Notes: generated from the sequence alone by a model not told the origin. A stretch of 64,000 nt of DNA from Muribaculaceae bacterium (GCA_017651515.1 JAGCCU010000067.1:1-64000); one strand, 5' to 3'. Shown: positions 52,318 to 62,535, counted from the first letter of the stretch. A program made the numbers and translations.

Positions 52318-55312
52318 TGTCAATTTTCCTGCGACAGAAGTCATTGAAACGACAGTAGGTGCAGTTCTCTTTATATGGTGTCTGCTTGAACGGCTCATCA
52401 ACACTCAGCAACTTATCGATTGAAGCTTTTATTTGTTGCAGGAACTCCTTGTTAACGTCATCGTCAGGATGATATATATAGGTTTTGTTGTTTTTTTCTG
52501 TGCCAATCTTTACACCAGTGCTTTTCATGTCCGACAGCTTGTAGATTACAGGTTGAATGCAGTCTGCATCCTCATCTATGGCTCGCCACGCGTTACAGTA
52601 AAGCAAAAGTTGAAGTATGGCATGTGGTCGTTCAAAACCTTTTTGGGAATTGAACAGTTGTTCGACATTACCGAATATGGTTTTGTCAGAACCGGTTTTA
52701 TAATCTACCACACGAAGCGTGTTTCCCACTTTGTCGAGCCGGTCAATCTTGAAGAAAAAATGGAATTTAGTACCCATTATATCAAGGTCTGTTTCGTGTG
52801 GTTTTTCGCATTCCAGAATTGTGATGTTGCCATGTTCAGCTATTAAGGCTTTGTCGTAGTTGAGCGCATTTTCAACGTAAGTGTTGATGCTTTCTTGCAG
52901 TATGTAGGCATCACCAGTGAGTGGCCGATCGATTTGTTCTTCTGGAAGATGATTGTATTCTTTGTTTATCTCCCTTATTACAACTTTGTTGAGGTTGTTC
53001 TTTTTGAAGTCGTCTATCATCTGACTGGTAATAATCCTGGGATTATCGTCTTTGATTTGTTCGGGATAATAGAATGCTTGAAGTGAGTTGTGGACTATAG
53101 TGCCGAAAGTAGCAGCGTCCATGAAGTCGCTTGTATTGGAGTCATTGCTAAAACCTTGTATGCGTTGGAAATAGAACCGCATCGGGCAGTCGATAAAGCC
53201 GTTAATGGCACTTGCCGACAAATATTTTTTGTTTTCACTGTCTGAAATATATCGTTCAACCATTTCGGTGGATTTCTTGACTTCGAAATCCAGTTCTGTT
53301 GCCGGAGTAATTGAAGTTTTAATATTTATCTTGTTTACAGGTATGTTGTAGATCTTTTCAAGCTGACCAATGTAACGTGAAGCTTCGCTTGTGCCGAAAC
53401 TCTGTGTGTTGCTGTTGTAGATTAAAAAGGCATATTTAGAGTGGCTCAGCAGCCGATAGAAATAATAAGTTGTAGCAGCATCGTTGAACGAGTTTGTAGG
53501 CATGGAATGTGCGTTTCTAATCATCTCTGGAATAAATGAGCTTATTGACCGCCTTGAAGGGAACACCCTTTCGTTCATCGACAGCATGATGATGTTGTCA
53601 AAATCAAGACTTCGCGTTTCAAGCATTCCCATCACCTGCAATCCTTCCAGCGGTTCACCGGTGAAAGGTATTGTTATGTTGCTTGTGGCACGGTCAATAA
53701 GATAATAGATGGAGGAATCTACAGAGGGAAGATGAGAACTGTTTTCAATTACCGTACGTATTTGTTTGAGTGAGTCGACGTAATGCATGTTGAATGCACT
53801 TTGCAGCGGAAGAAGGTTCTGATCGGCATCTTCGGGCAAAGTGGCATTATCGCTTTTACGAGTATGGGCATCAATTATCTTAGTGAATGCTATGAGTCTG
53901 TCCAGATATGCTATTATTCCGCTCTTGTCGTTTGTGTTTTGAACTGAGGTGAAAATCATTTCAAGAGGAGTGTCTTGGAACAATTCCTCACTCACATTGA
54001 ATTCATTGTTGGATTCTATGGCTTGCTGGAGCTTGATTACATGACTAGTGAATGTTGATTTCACCATGGGATGTGACAGGATATCGAGCACGATGTCGCG
54101 AAAATACATAATGTGTCCATGCGACAACGTGGCCTGTTGTTGTGCACGCGCTACCAGATGCATGAGTGAAACTATGCTGGCATTACGCATGGAATAGCCC
54201 ATGGTTACATTCATGCGCTTTATTTCTTGTGGTACCGAGTTGACAATTGGTACAAATAGTTTTTCATCGGGAATGACAATAGCTGAATTGATGGCATTGT
54301 TAAGGTTGATGACAGGAAATTGAAAGTCTGCTTTGTCAAGCAGCATTGAGAGCGCACTGAAGATATGGGAATACTGCCCAATGGTCTTGACCATGTACAT
54401 TGCCCATTTTGCCTGTCCGACCGCTGATGGCACTGAGAAAGTGAAAACCTGCGGTTGTCTTTGGATCTCTTCTTCTTCAGGATGCACAGGTGAAGGGAAA
54501 CGTTTGTTGAAGTATTCCACTAGATTTATTCCGCTGTTGCCTCTTGAACTGAAGGCCTTTGAGCAACAATCCCACCAAAAGTGACCATCCATTTCCTTTA
54601 TTGCTTTGAAAATGCGGTCTTCGCTATTAGTAAGCCCGGCAAAGCCTACCATAACGAGGCGTTTGTAACGCCATTTCATAGCGCTGGGGTTTAATGCCGC
54701 ATTGCGATAAAGCTGCCCCTGTGTCGTGAGGTTTTTTGCATTGAGCAGTTCATGGTATCTATTGTATATGTCGGCAAGTCGTTCCCACAGAGTAAAATAT
54801 ATATTCTCGGCAGATTCTTTATTGTCATTGCGAACATCGTGTCTCCAGAAGCTGTTGTTCTCTGAAAACTGAATGTTAAATATTCGTTGTATTTCCTTCT
54901 TTAAGTCATTGTCTATGTAGTCGGTGGAAATGTTTCGTAGGTCACTTACGTTGGCATAGACCTTTACAGGATCGGCAAGTGCCATGTCTATGTCATTGAA
55001 ATCGTTAAGAATGATATTAGCCCAATAGATAAAACTATCCATGCTGCTCGCTTTGTCAGCAAAGACATCGGAATAAGCTTGATATAGTATGAAAATGGCA
55101 TCTATCTGGTCTGTGGCTACTTTTGGTGTCAGTTCTTGTAACAGTTCAGTCAGCGTGCTGATGCTAGGCATCATTCTAGGTGATGTGAAGCATTCGGCAA
55201 GCTCTTTTTCGAAAAATTGTCCGCTGCGACGGTTGGGAAATACAAAGCAGTAGTCTTCAATGTCATTGATATCTTTATAATAACTGGCTACTTTTCGGAG
55301 AAATGATTTCAT
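52307..55312 (-). CDS. AddB-like PD-(D/E)XK nuclease
   Basis: 1001 residues. The N-terminal 600 residues resemble an inactivated superfamily I helicase (YCFVFPNRRSGQFFEKEL at the start, VMGMLETRSLDFDNIIMLSM near 580). The C-terminal 280 residues are a RecB-type nuclease: FIDCPMRFYF near 735, RVVDYKTGSDK near 895 and CTYCRFNDFC near 985. The cysteine before PMRF and the three terminal ones fit the Fe-S staple of AddB nucleases. It should act in double-strand-break end processing with an AddA-like helicase, which is not in this window. It is followed downstream by a convergent gene and preceded by holB on the same strand. Confidence 0.87.
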   Translation of the reverse strand: MKSFLRKVASYYKDINDIEDYCFVFPNRRSGQFFEKELAECFTSPRMMPSISTLTELLQELTPKVATDQIDAIFILYQAYSDVFADKASSMDSFIYWANIILNDFNDIDMALADPVKVYANVSDLRNISTDYIDNDLKKEIQRIFNIQFSENNSFWRHDVRNDNKESAENIYFTLWERLADIYNRYHELLNAKNLTTQGQLYRNAALNPSAMKWRYKRLVMVGFAGLTNSEDRIFKAIKEMDGHFWWDCCSKAFSSRGNSGINLVEYFNKRFPSPVHPEEEEIQRQPQVFTFSVPSAVGQAKWAMYMVKTIGQYSHIFSALSMLLDKADFQFPVINLNNAINSAIVIPDEKLFVPIVNSVPQEIKRMNVTMGYSMRNASIVSLMHLVARAQQQATLSHGHIMYFRDIVLDILSHPMVKSTFTSHVIKLQQAIESNNEFNVSEELFQDTPLEMIFTSVQNTNDKSGIIAYLDRLIAFTKIIDAHTRKSDNATLPEDADQNLLPLQSAFNMHYVDSLKQIRTVIENSSHLPSVDSSIYYLIDRATSNITIPFTGEPLEGLQVMGMLETRSLDFDNIIMLSMNERVFPSRRSISSFIPEMIRNAHSMPTNSFNDAATTYYFYRLLSHSKYAFLIYNSNTQSFGTSEASRYIGQLEKIYNIPVNKINIKTSITPATELDFEVKKSTEMVERYISDSENKKYLSASAINGFIDCPMRFYFQRIQGFSNDSNTSDFMDAATFGTIVHNSLQAFYYPEQIKDDNPRIITSQMIDDFKKNNLNKVVIREINKEYNHLPEEQIDRPLTGDAYILQESINTYVENALNYDKALIAEHGNITILECEKPHETDLDIMGTKFHFFFKIDRLDKVGNTLRVVDYKTGSDKTIFGNVEQLFNSQKGFERPHAILQLLLYCNAWRAIDEDADCIQPVIYKLSDMKSTGVKIGTEKNNKTYIYHPDDDVNKEFLQQIKASIDKLLSVDEPFKQTPYKENCTYCRFNDFCRRKIDKKI

Positions 55313-55337
55313 GGCTTGAGATTTTATTCATGTGAAG

Positions 55338-56459
55338 TTAAACCTTGATAAGTATGGTAATTTGGATTGCCATGTCGAAAAGGATTATTCTGGCATTTCC
55401 GTTTCCTTGAATGTCTGTTTCGGCTTGGTTCAATTCGTTGTAGATGCGTTCAACATTAAGTTCATTGATGAATGGAGAGAAACGTGAACTGAATTTTTCT
55501 TCGTCACGAGTGAGGTAGTTGAGTTCTGGAATGTGCAGATTGTAGAAGAAATTTTCTCTTATCTGCCTAGCAGAGTAGGCGAGAAATCGTCTTGATTTTT
55601 CGCGTTTCATGTCGGCTATGTTTTCGCTCCATTGCTTGAGAGCTGGTATGTTGCGTGAGTATGCCAGACGCATAAGTTCCATGAAGTACTTGTGGAATTC
55701 TGCATTCTCATTGTTTTCTTTCAGTGTACGTTCGGCTTCCATCACATTGCCGTCAAATGGTGCTGCCATTGCTACGGCGTCTTGGTGATCAAGTTGGTAT
55801 TTTGATACTAGATAATTAGCTACATCTTCAGTAGAGAGTCGCTTAAGTTCTACTTGCTGTGTGCGTGAATATATGGTTGTAAGAATGTCTTGAGAGTTAT
55901 CGCTCACAAGAATGAACTTGCAGTCATCGTAAGGCTCCTCTATAAGTTTAAGAAGCTTATTGGCGCAGTCTTCGTTCATTTTCTCAGGCAGCCACATGAT
56001 GAGTATCTTGTAGCGTTTTGCCATTGATGTGAGGCTCATCTTGTGAATAATGGCATCGCTCTCATTGACGTAGATTTTGGGCTGGGAATTGTCGTTCTTT
56101 AGTAGTCTCAGCCAGTGATTGTAATCTTCAACAATGGGACAGTCATCAAGTAATTCACGCCATTCGTCAATATAGTCATCGCACACGAGCAATTTATCTT
56201 TCTTAATATATGGGAAAGAGAAGAAAAGGTCAGTATTGTTGTGACTCTGATGCTGCCTGCATGATGGACATTCTCCGCATGGCTCCCCATTATGGCGGTT
56301 GGTGCAATGTATGTATTGAGCCATGACGCGAGCCATGGCAAGTTTTGGCACACCTGGTTGTCCGTGGAGCAGAATGGCATGCGGCAGACGATTGGTGTCA
56401 ATGAGCCTTCTTATTCTGTTAATTGCTTGTTCGTTTCCGAGTATGTCACTGAACTTCAT
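55338..56459 (-). CDS. holB: DNA polymerase III delta' subunit
   Basis: 373 residues from the ATG at 56459 (MKFSDILGNEQAINRIRRLI); an upstream ATG at 56549 adds 30 residues without family character. AAA+ clamp-loader fold with HAILLHGQPGVPKLAMA, a zinc module (CTNRHNGEPCGECPSCRQH), EKMNEDCANKLLKLIEEP and the sensor-type YSRTQQVELKRLS. The Walker A lacks GK(S/T), which fits delta' as a non-ATPase subunit. It helps load DnaN on DNA. It lies 25 bp upstream of the AddB-like gene. Confidence 0.92.
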   Translation of the reverse strand: MKFSDILGNEQAINRIRRLIDTNRLPHAILLHGQPGVPKLAMARVMAQYIHCTNRHNGEPCGECPSCRQHQSHNNTDLFFSFPYIKKDKLLVCDDYIDEWRELLDDCPIVEDYNHWLRLLKNDNSQPKIYVNESDAIIHKMSLTSMAKRYKILIMWLPEKMNEDCANKLLKLIEEPYDDCKFILVSDNSQDILTTIYSRTQQVELKRLSTEDVANYLVSKYQLDHQDAVAMAAPFDGNVMEAERTLKENNENAEFHKYFMELMRLAYSRNIPALKQWSENIADMKREKSRRFLAYSARQIRENFFYNLHIPELNYLTRDEEKFSSRFSPFINELNVERIYNELNQAETDIQGNGNARIILFDMAIQITILIKV

Positions 56460-56518
56460 GTGCGATGTTTTGTGATTATTGGATATATTTATAGCCAGGC
56501 TAGGTGAGGTTGAATAGT

Positions 56519-56569
56519 GGGCTTTTAGGTTCAAGGTGAGTAGTTTCACTCACATAATCCTAAAAGCCC
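56519..56569 (-). other. two-tier hairpin in the holB leader
   Basis: GGGCTTTTAGG (56519-56529) pairs with CCTAAAAGCCC (56559-56569); inside, GTGAGT (56536-56541) pairs with ACTCAC (56548-56553). No T run follows on the minus strand. It may be a terminator for the HerA-like gene without a U tract or a leader structure of holB. Confidence 0.5.
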
Positions 56570-56595
56570 CCTAAATGATTCTGATAAAACCAGAA

Positions 56596-58173
56596 TTACT
56601 TAATCAAATTGCCCAAAATATCTCGCGTAATGGTGCGGGTAACGGCACTGGTTGTATTCTTGGTGATTTTTTCAGTTACACTGGTCTTTGACTTGGTTTT
56701 CTTTCCAGTAATCTTGTTAGAGATGCTTGTTCCGACAATTGTAGCCAAGGCACCTGTAACAGCCGTGACGACAGCCTTAAGAATTTTTCTGAAGAGGCTG
56801 GGCTTCTTGGCTTTTTCTTTCTCGAGTTTTTCTTTCTCTTTTTCTGCAAGGGCTTCCTGTTCGGCTCTTTCGGCTTCAGCACGTTCTTTTTCTGTTTCTA
56901 TAAGCAATTTCTCAAAGGCCGATTCGCGCTCTTGAAGTGTGTCATATTTACCATAGATGCGAGACTGCTTAATAAGATCCAGACGTTGGCCTTCAGTGAT
57001 AGCGCCTATCTGGCTGAGTGGGAAGAGCATCTTAGCACGTTCAACGATTGTTGGAGCTCCCTTTTCATCAAGGAATGATACGAGAGCTTCACCAGTCTCT
57101 AGATTCATGATTGCTTCATCAGTCTTGAACTCTGGATTTGGTCTGAATGTATCGGCGGCGGTCCTTACTGCTTTCTGGTCTTTGGGCGTGTAGGCTCGCA
57201 AAGCATGTTGCACGCGGTTGCCAAGTTGCCCTAGGATGATTTCAGGTATGTCGGTAGGACTCTGGGTTACGAAGTATATACCTACGCCTTTACTGCGGAT
57301 GAGTCTTATTACTTGCTCTATCTTGTCTACCATGGCTTTGCTAGTACCGTCGAAAAGCATGTGGGCTTCATCGAAGAAAAATACCAGCTTTGGAAGTTCC
57401 ATGTCGCCAACTTCAGGCAGTGAAGAGTAAAGTTCGGTGATAAGCCATAACAGGAAGGTAGAATAGAGTTTTGGCTGCAGCATTAGCTTGTCGGCTGCAA
57501 GTACGCTCATTACGCCTTTTCCGCCTTCTTGCTGCATAAGATCGTGAATGTCGAACGATGGATTGCCGAAGAATTTGTCGCCACCCTGATTCTCCAGTTG
57601 AAGCAAAGAGCGTTGAATAGCGCCGATGCTGGCACTGGAGATGTTTCCGTAGGTGGTAGTATATTCTTTGGCATGCTTAGATATGTAGTCAAGCATCGAA
57701 CGTAGGTCTTTGATGTCATCAATGAGCAGGCCACGTTCATCAGCAATGCGGAACAGGATGTTCAGCACTCCTATCTGAGTATCGTTGAGCTCAAGGATGC
57801 GTCCAAGCAGGTCTGGTCCCATCTGAGATATTGTTGCACGCATGGGATGTCCTTGCTCTCCATATACATCGTAGAATCTAACGGGACATGCTTGAAACTG
57901 CGGATCGGTAATACCGAACTCAGGAAGGCGTTTTTCAATGAATCCGCTCAGTTTGCCGGGTTGACTGATGCCGCTTAGGTCACCTTTCATGTCGGCCATG
58001 AAGCACGGAACACCCACTTGGCAGAAACTCTCTGCAAGAACTTGAAGACTCACCGTTTTTCCGGTTCCCGTTGCTCCGGCAACAAGACCATGTCGGTTTG
58101 CCATATTGCCATTTATACTAATTGCGCCTTTGGGGCCATGCGCTACATATAGCCCGTGTTCTTGTGTATACAT
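56596..58173 (-). CDS. HerA-like ATPase (DUF853 family)
   Basis: 525 residues. Walker A GATGTGKT at 33-40 and Walker B KLVFFFDEAHMLFDG near 265, followed by GVGIYFVTQSPTDIP with the sensor and arginine region LGNRVQHALRAYTPKDQKAV. This is the DUF853 group of HerA/FtsK-type translocases. The last 110 residues have a K/E-rich helix (AEAERAEQEALAEKEKEK) and a hydrophobic stretch (KILKAVVTAVTGALATIVG) that could touch the membrane. The cellular role is not defined. The promoter is at 58199-58206. Confidence 0.87.
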   Translation of the reverse strand: MYTQEHGLYVAHGPKGAISINGNMANRHGLVAGATGTGKTVSLQVLAESFCQVGVPCFMADMKGDLSGISQPGKLSGFIEKRLPEFGITDPQFQACPVRFYDVYGEQGHPMRATISQMGPDLLGRILELNDTQIGVLNILFRIADERGLLIDDIKDLRSMLDYISKHAKEYTTTYGNISSASIGAIQRSLLQLENQGGDKFFGNPSFDIHDLMQQEGGKGVMSVLAADKLMLQPKLYSTFLLWLITELYSSLPEVGDMELPKLVFFFDEAHMLFDGTSKAMVDKIEQVIRLIRSKGVGIYFVTQSPTDIPEIILGQLGNRVQHALRAYTPKDQKAVRTAADTFRPNPEFKTDEAIMNLETGEALVSFLDEKGAPTIVERAKMLFPLSQIGAITEGQRLDLIKQSRIYGKYDTLQERESAFEKLLIETEKERAEAERAEQEALAEKEKEKLEKEKAKKPSLFRKILKAVVTAVTGALATIVGTSISNKITGKKTKSKTSVTEKITKNTTSAVTRTITRDILGNLIK

Positions 58174-58198
58174 AATTCCAATGTTTAGGTTTATATGG

Positions 58199-58206
58199 CA
58201 AAGTTA
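58199..58206 (-). promoter_or_regulatory. -7 element of HerA-like gene
   Basis: Minus-strand TAACTTTG, consensus -7 box 26 bp before the start codon; no -33 box at the usual spacing. Confidence 0.5.
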
Positions 58207-58238
58207 CGCATTTATAATCAAATATCCAATATAGGTGC

Positions 58239-58277
58239 AAAAAAAGACGCGACTTAATTAAAAGAAATCGCGTCTTT
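58239..58277 (-). terminator. terminator of the methylmalonyl-CoA decarboxylase operon
   Basis: AAAGACGCGA (58243-58252) pairs with TCGCGTCTTT (58268-58277); on the minus strand the stem ends in a T run (58245-58239). Confidence 0.85.
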
Positions 58278-58298
58278 GTAACTATATGCTAGAATTTG

Positions 58299-59450
58299 TT
58301 ATCCGAGGAAGCCGAGCAGTACACCTGCAGCCACTGCCGAGCCAATCACGCCAGCCACGTTCGGGCCCATGGCGTGCATAAGCAGATAGTTGGTGGGGTC
58401 GTACTTCAAACCTTGGTCGTTGCTGATACGGGCAGCCATAGGCACGGCGCTCACACCTGCATTGCCGATAAGCGGGTTCAACTTCTTGTGCTTGGGTAAC
58501 AAAAGATTGAAAATCTTAACGAAGAGCACGCCCGAGCAAGTGGCGATAACGAAAGCACAGAATCCCAGGAAGAAGATGAAGATAGTCTCCTTGGTGAGAA
58601 ATTCGGATGCCTGTGTCGATGCACCTACTGTCATACCTAGAATGATGGTCACAATGTCGGTCATGGCGTTGCTGGCAGTCTTTGCAAGGCGGGTGGTTAC
58701 ACCGCTCTCACGCAGCAGATTGCCGAAGAACAACATACCCAACAGAGGCAGACCACTGGGAACAACGAAGCAAGTGAGCAAAAGACCGAAGATTGGGAAG
58801 AGAATCTTCTCGGTCTGCGACACCTTGCGTGCCGGCTTCATGCGTATCAACCGTTCTTTCTTAGTAGTAAGCAGTCTCATCACTGGTGGCTGTATGACAG
58901 GCACCAGTGCCATGTAGCTATAGGCGCATACCGCGATAGCACCCATCAGGTTAGGTGCCAGCTTACCCGAAAGGAAGATTGCCGTTGGACCATCGGCACC
59001 ACCGATGATTGCAATAGCACCTGCCTGGTCGGGCATGAAACCTAAAGCAAGGGCAATGATATAGGCACCGAAGATACCGAACTGTGCTGCTGCGCCCACA
59101 AGCATGAGTTTGGGGTTAGCGAGCAGCGACGAGAAGTCGGTCATTGCACCGATGCCCAAGAAGATGAGTGGTGGATACCACCCTTGTCGCACACCTTGAT
59201 ACAAGATGTTCAGCACCGAGCCTTCCTCGTAGATACCGATTTCGTTACCTGGCTGGAAAGGAATGTTACCAATCAGAATACCGAAGCCGATGGGCACGAG
59301 CAGCATGGGCTCAAAGTCGTGCTTGATGGCCAGATAGATGAAGAAAAGGCCTACGCACAACATGATTACGTTAGTAATCTCAACGTTGGCGAATCCGGTA
59401 AACTGCCAGAATTCGTTCAACTTGCTGAGTAGGAATTCAGTCTGTGACAT
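58299..59450 (-). CDS. mmdB: Na+-translocating methylmalonyl-CoA decarboxylase, beta subunit
   Basis: 383 residues, about nine or more membrane segments. Family motifs include GGADGPTAIFLSGKLAPNLMG near residue 160, PLIGNAGVSAVPMAARISND near 330 and a C-terminal HAMGPNVAGVIGSAVAAGV. The subunit decarboxylates carboxybiotin on the carrier protein and pumps sodium out. It is the last gene of the operon, after the biotin carrier, the gamma-like subunit and the carboxyltransferase. Confidence 0.93.
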   Translation of the reverse strand: MSQTEFLLSKLNEFWQFTGFANVEITNVIMLCVGLFFIYLAIKHDFEPMLLVPIGFGILIGNIPFQPGNEIGIYEEGSVLNILYQGVRQGWYPPLIFLGIGAMTDFSSLLANPKLMLVGAAAQFGIFGAYIIALALGFMPDQAGAIAIIGGADGPTAIFLSGKLAPNLMGAIAVCAYSYMALVPVIQPPVMRLLTTKKERLIRMKPARKVSQTEKILFPIFGLLLTCFVVPSGLPLLGMLFFGNLLRESGVTTRLAKTASNAMTDIVTIILGMTVGASTQASEFLTKETIFIFFLGFCAFVIATCSGVLFVKIFNLLLPKHKKLNPLIGNAGVSAVPMAARISNDQGLKYDPTNYLLMHAMGPNVAGVIGSAVAAGVLLGFLG

Positions 59451-59460
59451 ATTGCATCAG

Positions 59461-59898
59461 TTAAGCGATTACCATGATTGTAGTACCTTCAAGCACTGAG
59501 TCTTCCTTAGCGACGTTGATGGATTTTACCACACCGTCCTTGCCGGCATGAATCTCGTTGCCCATCTTCATGGCTTCGAGAATGCACACCACATCGGAAG
59601 CCTTGACTTGCTGGCCTTCCTTAACGTTGATTTCCTTGATTACGCCAGGTAGTGGCGAAGCAATGACGAGATCGCCGGCAGCAGCCTTAACAACGGGCTT
59701 TGCAGCAGGAGCGGCAGCAGCCACGGGAGCAGCACTCGACGTTACGGCGCGCTTGATTACAGGAGCAGCGTGTTTCACTTCGGGAAGCTCAACGCTGTAG
59801 GCCACGCCATTCACTTCTACCTGAGCGATATTATTCTCAATGTTACCAATGCCAACCGTGTAGTCGATGCCATTGATCTTGTATTTATATTCTTTCAT
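59461..59898 (-). CDS. mmdC: biotin carboxyl carrier subunit of the decarboxylase
   Basis: 145 residues: an N-terminal beta segment (1-45), an Ala/Pro-rich flexible linker (about 50-75) and a biotinyl domain (76-145) with the biotin lysine K111 in EAMKMGNEI. It shuttles the carboxyl group from the MmdA site to the MmdB membrane subunit. It lies 10 bp before mmdB. Confidence 0.95.
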   Translation of the reverse strand: MKEYKYKINGIDYTVGIGNIENNIAQVEVNGVAYSVELPEVKHAAPVIKRAVTSSAAPVAAAAPAAKPVVKAAAGDLVIASPLPGVIKEINVKEGQQVKASDVVCILEAMKMGNEIHAGKDGVVKSINVAKEDSVLEGTTIMVIA

Positions 59899-59921
59899 TG
59901 ATCTAATTGTTGGTTAAACGG

Positions 59922-60908
59922 TTATTGTTCCTTGTGAATGGGCATGCGACCCATAGCATTCAGCTTTGAGATCCATGCGCTGTTTGCTTCATGAGCGTGA
60001 TCGATAGTGATGATGCCGCTTTCCTGGTCATGGGCATTGAGGTGCTGGAACAGCGCCATGCCGATGGCAGCTATAGCTTCATCGTCGCCGTTGCCAGCAG
60101 CAATTGCTGGCGTAGGCTCATCAGAGACCACTGCAGCATTTTCGGCTTCCTGCTTGCGTCCAAAGAATTTTCCAAAGAGTTTAAAGCAGAGGAAGAGGAT
60201 GAGCAGTGCGCTGAACACAACGCTCATTGCCATCAGAGCGATGATGACACCGTAAGGGTCACGCACGTGGAAGGCTTCGATGTTGTCGTTCTGGTCAGCA
60301 AGGTTGAACTTGCCCGGAGTAATGGCCTGTTCAACGTCAGTTCCGTCACGCATACTCCAGTCATTAGCATTGAACACGGCCTGCTCGCTGGAACCATCGA
60401 CCTTGAGGGCGAAAGTGTTGTTGGCTTTCATGCCTGCTGGGATTTCCAACACGTCAACGAGGTCTCCGTTCACGTCGTAGAGATAGAGCTTGTTGACAAC
60501 GGCCGGGTTAAGTTTGTATGACAGGTGCAAAGCACCTGCGGCCGGGTTGCCATCGGCATAAAATACGATGTGTGTGCGTGGAGCAACTTTTGTTGCACGG
60601 TCGCCACGTGGTATTTCATAGCAGATATTGGGATTTTTCTTTGAGAAGTCATTGAGAAAATCCTTGGGTTTCATCCCATTATCAGGAATGTCGATAGGCT
60701 GGTTGGAGATGAACATCTGCTCCATGCCCACCGTTCCATAAGAACGGTTGAATATCTCTACCCATGGCAAGCGTTGTCCACACTGGTCAATATAGCTGCT
60801 GTCGTTCACCATCATCACCTCGTTGAATCTCAGTTCCTTACGTCCCTGAGCGAAGATGGTGGTAACAGTCAACGCAGTCAGCAGAATGATAAATATTCTT
60901 TTTTTCAT
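59922..60908 (-). CDS. OadG-like gamma subunit fused to an N-terminal lamin-tail-like domain
   Basis: 328 residues from the ATG at 60908, chosen for the signal peptide MKKRIFIILLTALTVTTIFA; an upstream ATG at 60941 overlaps mmdA. Residues 22-190 form a lamin-tail-like beta domain (LRFNEVMMVNDSSYIDQCG, WVEIFNRSYGTVGM, APRTHIVFYADG). A membrane helix follows at about 215-240 (IIALMAMSVVFSALLILFLC), then an OadG-like acidic tail (AENAAVVSDEP, DEAIAAIGMALFQHL). The gamma subunit stabilises the decarboxylase complex. Ordinary OadG is only about 80-100 residues, so the added exported domain is a lineage feature. Confidence 0.85.
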   Translation of the reverse strand: MKKRIFIILLTALTVTTIFAQGRKELRFNEVMMVNDSSYIDQCGQRLPWVEIFNRSYGTVGMEQMFISNQPIDIPDNGMKPKDFLNDFSKKNPNICYEIPRGDRATKVAPRTHIVFYADGNPAAGALHLSYKLNPAVVNKLYLYDVNGDLVDVLEIPAGMKANNTFALKVDGSSEQAVFNANDWSMRDGTDVEQAITPGKFNLADQNDNIEAFHVRDPYGVIIALMAMSVVFSALLILFLCFKLFGKFFGRKQEAENAAVVSDEPTPAIAAGNGDDEAIAAIGMALFQHLNAHDQESGIITIDHAHEANSAWISKLNAMGRMPIHKEQ

Positions 60909-60921
60909 TGTGCAGAGGTCT

Positions 60922-62535
60922 TTACAGAGGTATATTGCCATGTTTATTGGCAGGATTGGTATATTTCTTGGTCTTTAGCTGCTCAAGTGCGCGGATGATG
61001 CGGAAACGAGTGTTTCGAGGCTCAATCACGTCGTCAATATAGCCATACTTAGCAGCGTTGAACGGAGTGCAGAAGAGTTTGTTGTATTCTTCTTCTTTCT
61101 CCTTGATATACTCCTTGTAATTGTCCATGATTTCCTTTGCCTTTGCCTCGTCGCCTGCTTCCTTGGCAGCAGCGGCTTCGGTCTTAGCAGTCTTGCCGTC
61201 CTTGGCATAGAGGATGCTGGCAGCACCAGCGGCACCCATCACGGCGATTTCAGCGCTTGGCCAAGCATAGTTCATATCGCCACGCAGCTGCTTGCAGCTC
61301 ATCACGATGTGGCTACCGCCGTAACTCTTGCGCAGAGTGACGGTCACCTTGGGCACTGTGGCTTCTCCATAGGCGTAAAGCAACTTGGCACCATGCCAAA
61401 TCACGGCATTATACTCTTGTCCTGTGCCAGGCAGGAAGCCAGGAACGTCAACCAGAGTAACCAGAGGAATATTGAAGGCATCGCAGAAGCGTACGAAACG
61501 AGCACCCTTACGCGAAGCGTTGCAGTCGAGCACACCGGCCATATACTGAGGCTGGTTGGCGATGATACCAACGCTCTGTCCGTTGAAGCGGGCGAAGCCT
61601 ACGATGATGTTCTTGGCAAAGTCTTTGTGTACCTCGAGGAACTCTCCGTTATCAACGATTGCACCGATAGCCTCATACATATCGTAAGGATCGTTGGGAC
61701 TTTCGGGGATGATTTCGTTCAGCGAGTCTTCCATTCGGTCAACAGGGTCATTGCACTCTACGCGAGGTGCTTCTTCCATGTTGTTCTGGGGCATGTAGCT
61801 CAACAGTTGCTTGATGATAAGCATTGCATCTTCTTCGGTCTCGGCAGCAAAGTGTGCCACACCCGACTTGGTTGCATGAACTGTTGCACCACCAAGTTGC
61901 TCCTGGGTTACATCTTCGCCGGTAACAGTCTTCACAACGTTAGGACCGGTAAGGAACATGAACGAGATGCCCTTTGCCATGATGATGAAGTCGGTGAGGG
62001 CAGGAGAGTAAACTGCTCCACCTGCGCAAGGACCTAGTATAGCAGAAATCTGAGGCACTACACCCGAAGCGTCGATGTTGCGCTGGAAAATTTCGGAGTA
62101 GCCAGCCAGAGCGTTAATGCCTTCCTGGATACGTGCACCACCAGAGTCGTTAAGGCCGATGCAAGGTGCGCCCTGCTTCATAGCCAGATCCATAACCTTA
62201 CACATCTTGAGTGCCATGGTCTCACTCAGTGAGCCACCGAACACTGTGCTGTCCTGTGCAAAGATATAAACCAGGCGGCCGTTGATTGTACCGTAGCCGG
62301 TTACCACACCGTCGCCCATGAAGGATTTCTTCTCTTGGCCGAAGTTGGTACAGCGATGGCGTACAAACATATCGAGTTCTTCAAAACTGCCTTCGTCAAG
62401 GAGCATGTTGATGCGCTCGCGTGCAGTGAACTTACCTTTCTCATGATGCTTGGCAATAGCCTTTTCGCCACCACCAAGACGAGCCTCGGCACGCAGTGCG
62501 ATAAGCTCCTGTATTCTTTCGAGTTGTTTGCTCAT
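60922..62535 (-). CDS. mmdA: methylmalonyl-CoA decarboxylase carboxyltransferase (alpha) subunit
   Basis: 537 residues of the acyl-CoA carboxylase beta/carboxyltransferase family: [17 protein letters not shown] near residue 72, [14 protein letters not shown] near 92, [13 protein letters not shown] near 124, [13 protein letters not shown] near 170, [14 protein letters not shown] and [13 protein letters not shown] near 365. It transfers the carboxyl group of methylmalonyl-CoA to biotin on MmdC and yields propionyl-CoA. It begins 30 bp after the epimerase gene and belongs to the same operon. Confidence 0.95.
   Translation of the reverse strand: MSKQLERIQELIALRAEARLGGGEKAIAKHHEKGKFTARERINMLLDEGSFEELDMFVRHRCTNFGQEKKSFMGDGVVTGYGTINGRLVYIFAQDSTVFGGSLSETMALKMCKVMDLAMKQGAPCIGLNDSGGARIQEGINALAGYSEIFQRNIDASGVVPQISAILGPCAGGAVYSPALTDFIIMAKGISFMFLTGPNVVKTVTGEDVTQEQLGGATVHATKSGVAHFAAETEEDAMLIIKQLLSYMPQNNMEEAPRVECNDPVDRMEDSLNEIIPESPNDPYDMYEAIGAIVDNGEFLEVHKDFAKNIIVGFARFNGQSVGIIANQPQYMAGVLDCNASRKGARFVRFCDAFNIPLVTLVDVPGFLPGTGQEYNAVIWHGAKLLYAYGEATVPKVTVTLRKSYGGSHIVMSCKQLRGDMNYAWPSAEIAVMGAAGAASILYAKDGKTAKTEAAAAKEAGDEAKAKEIMDNYKEYIKEKEEEYNKLFCTPFNAAKYGYIDDVIEPRNTRFRIIRALEQLKTKKYTNPANKHGNIPL

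Noticed and set aside
55338..56459. Inactivated clamp-loader ATPase
   Set aside because: The missing GK(S/T) in the Walker A is normal for delta' subunits, which do not hydrolyse ATP.
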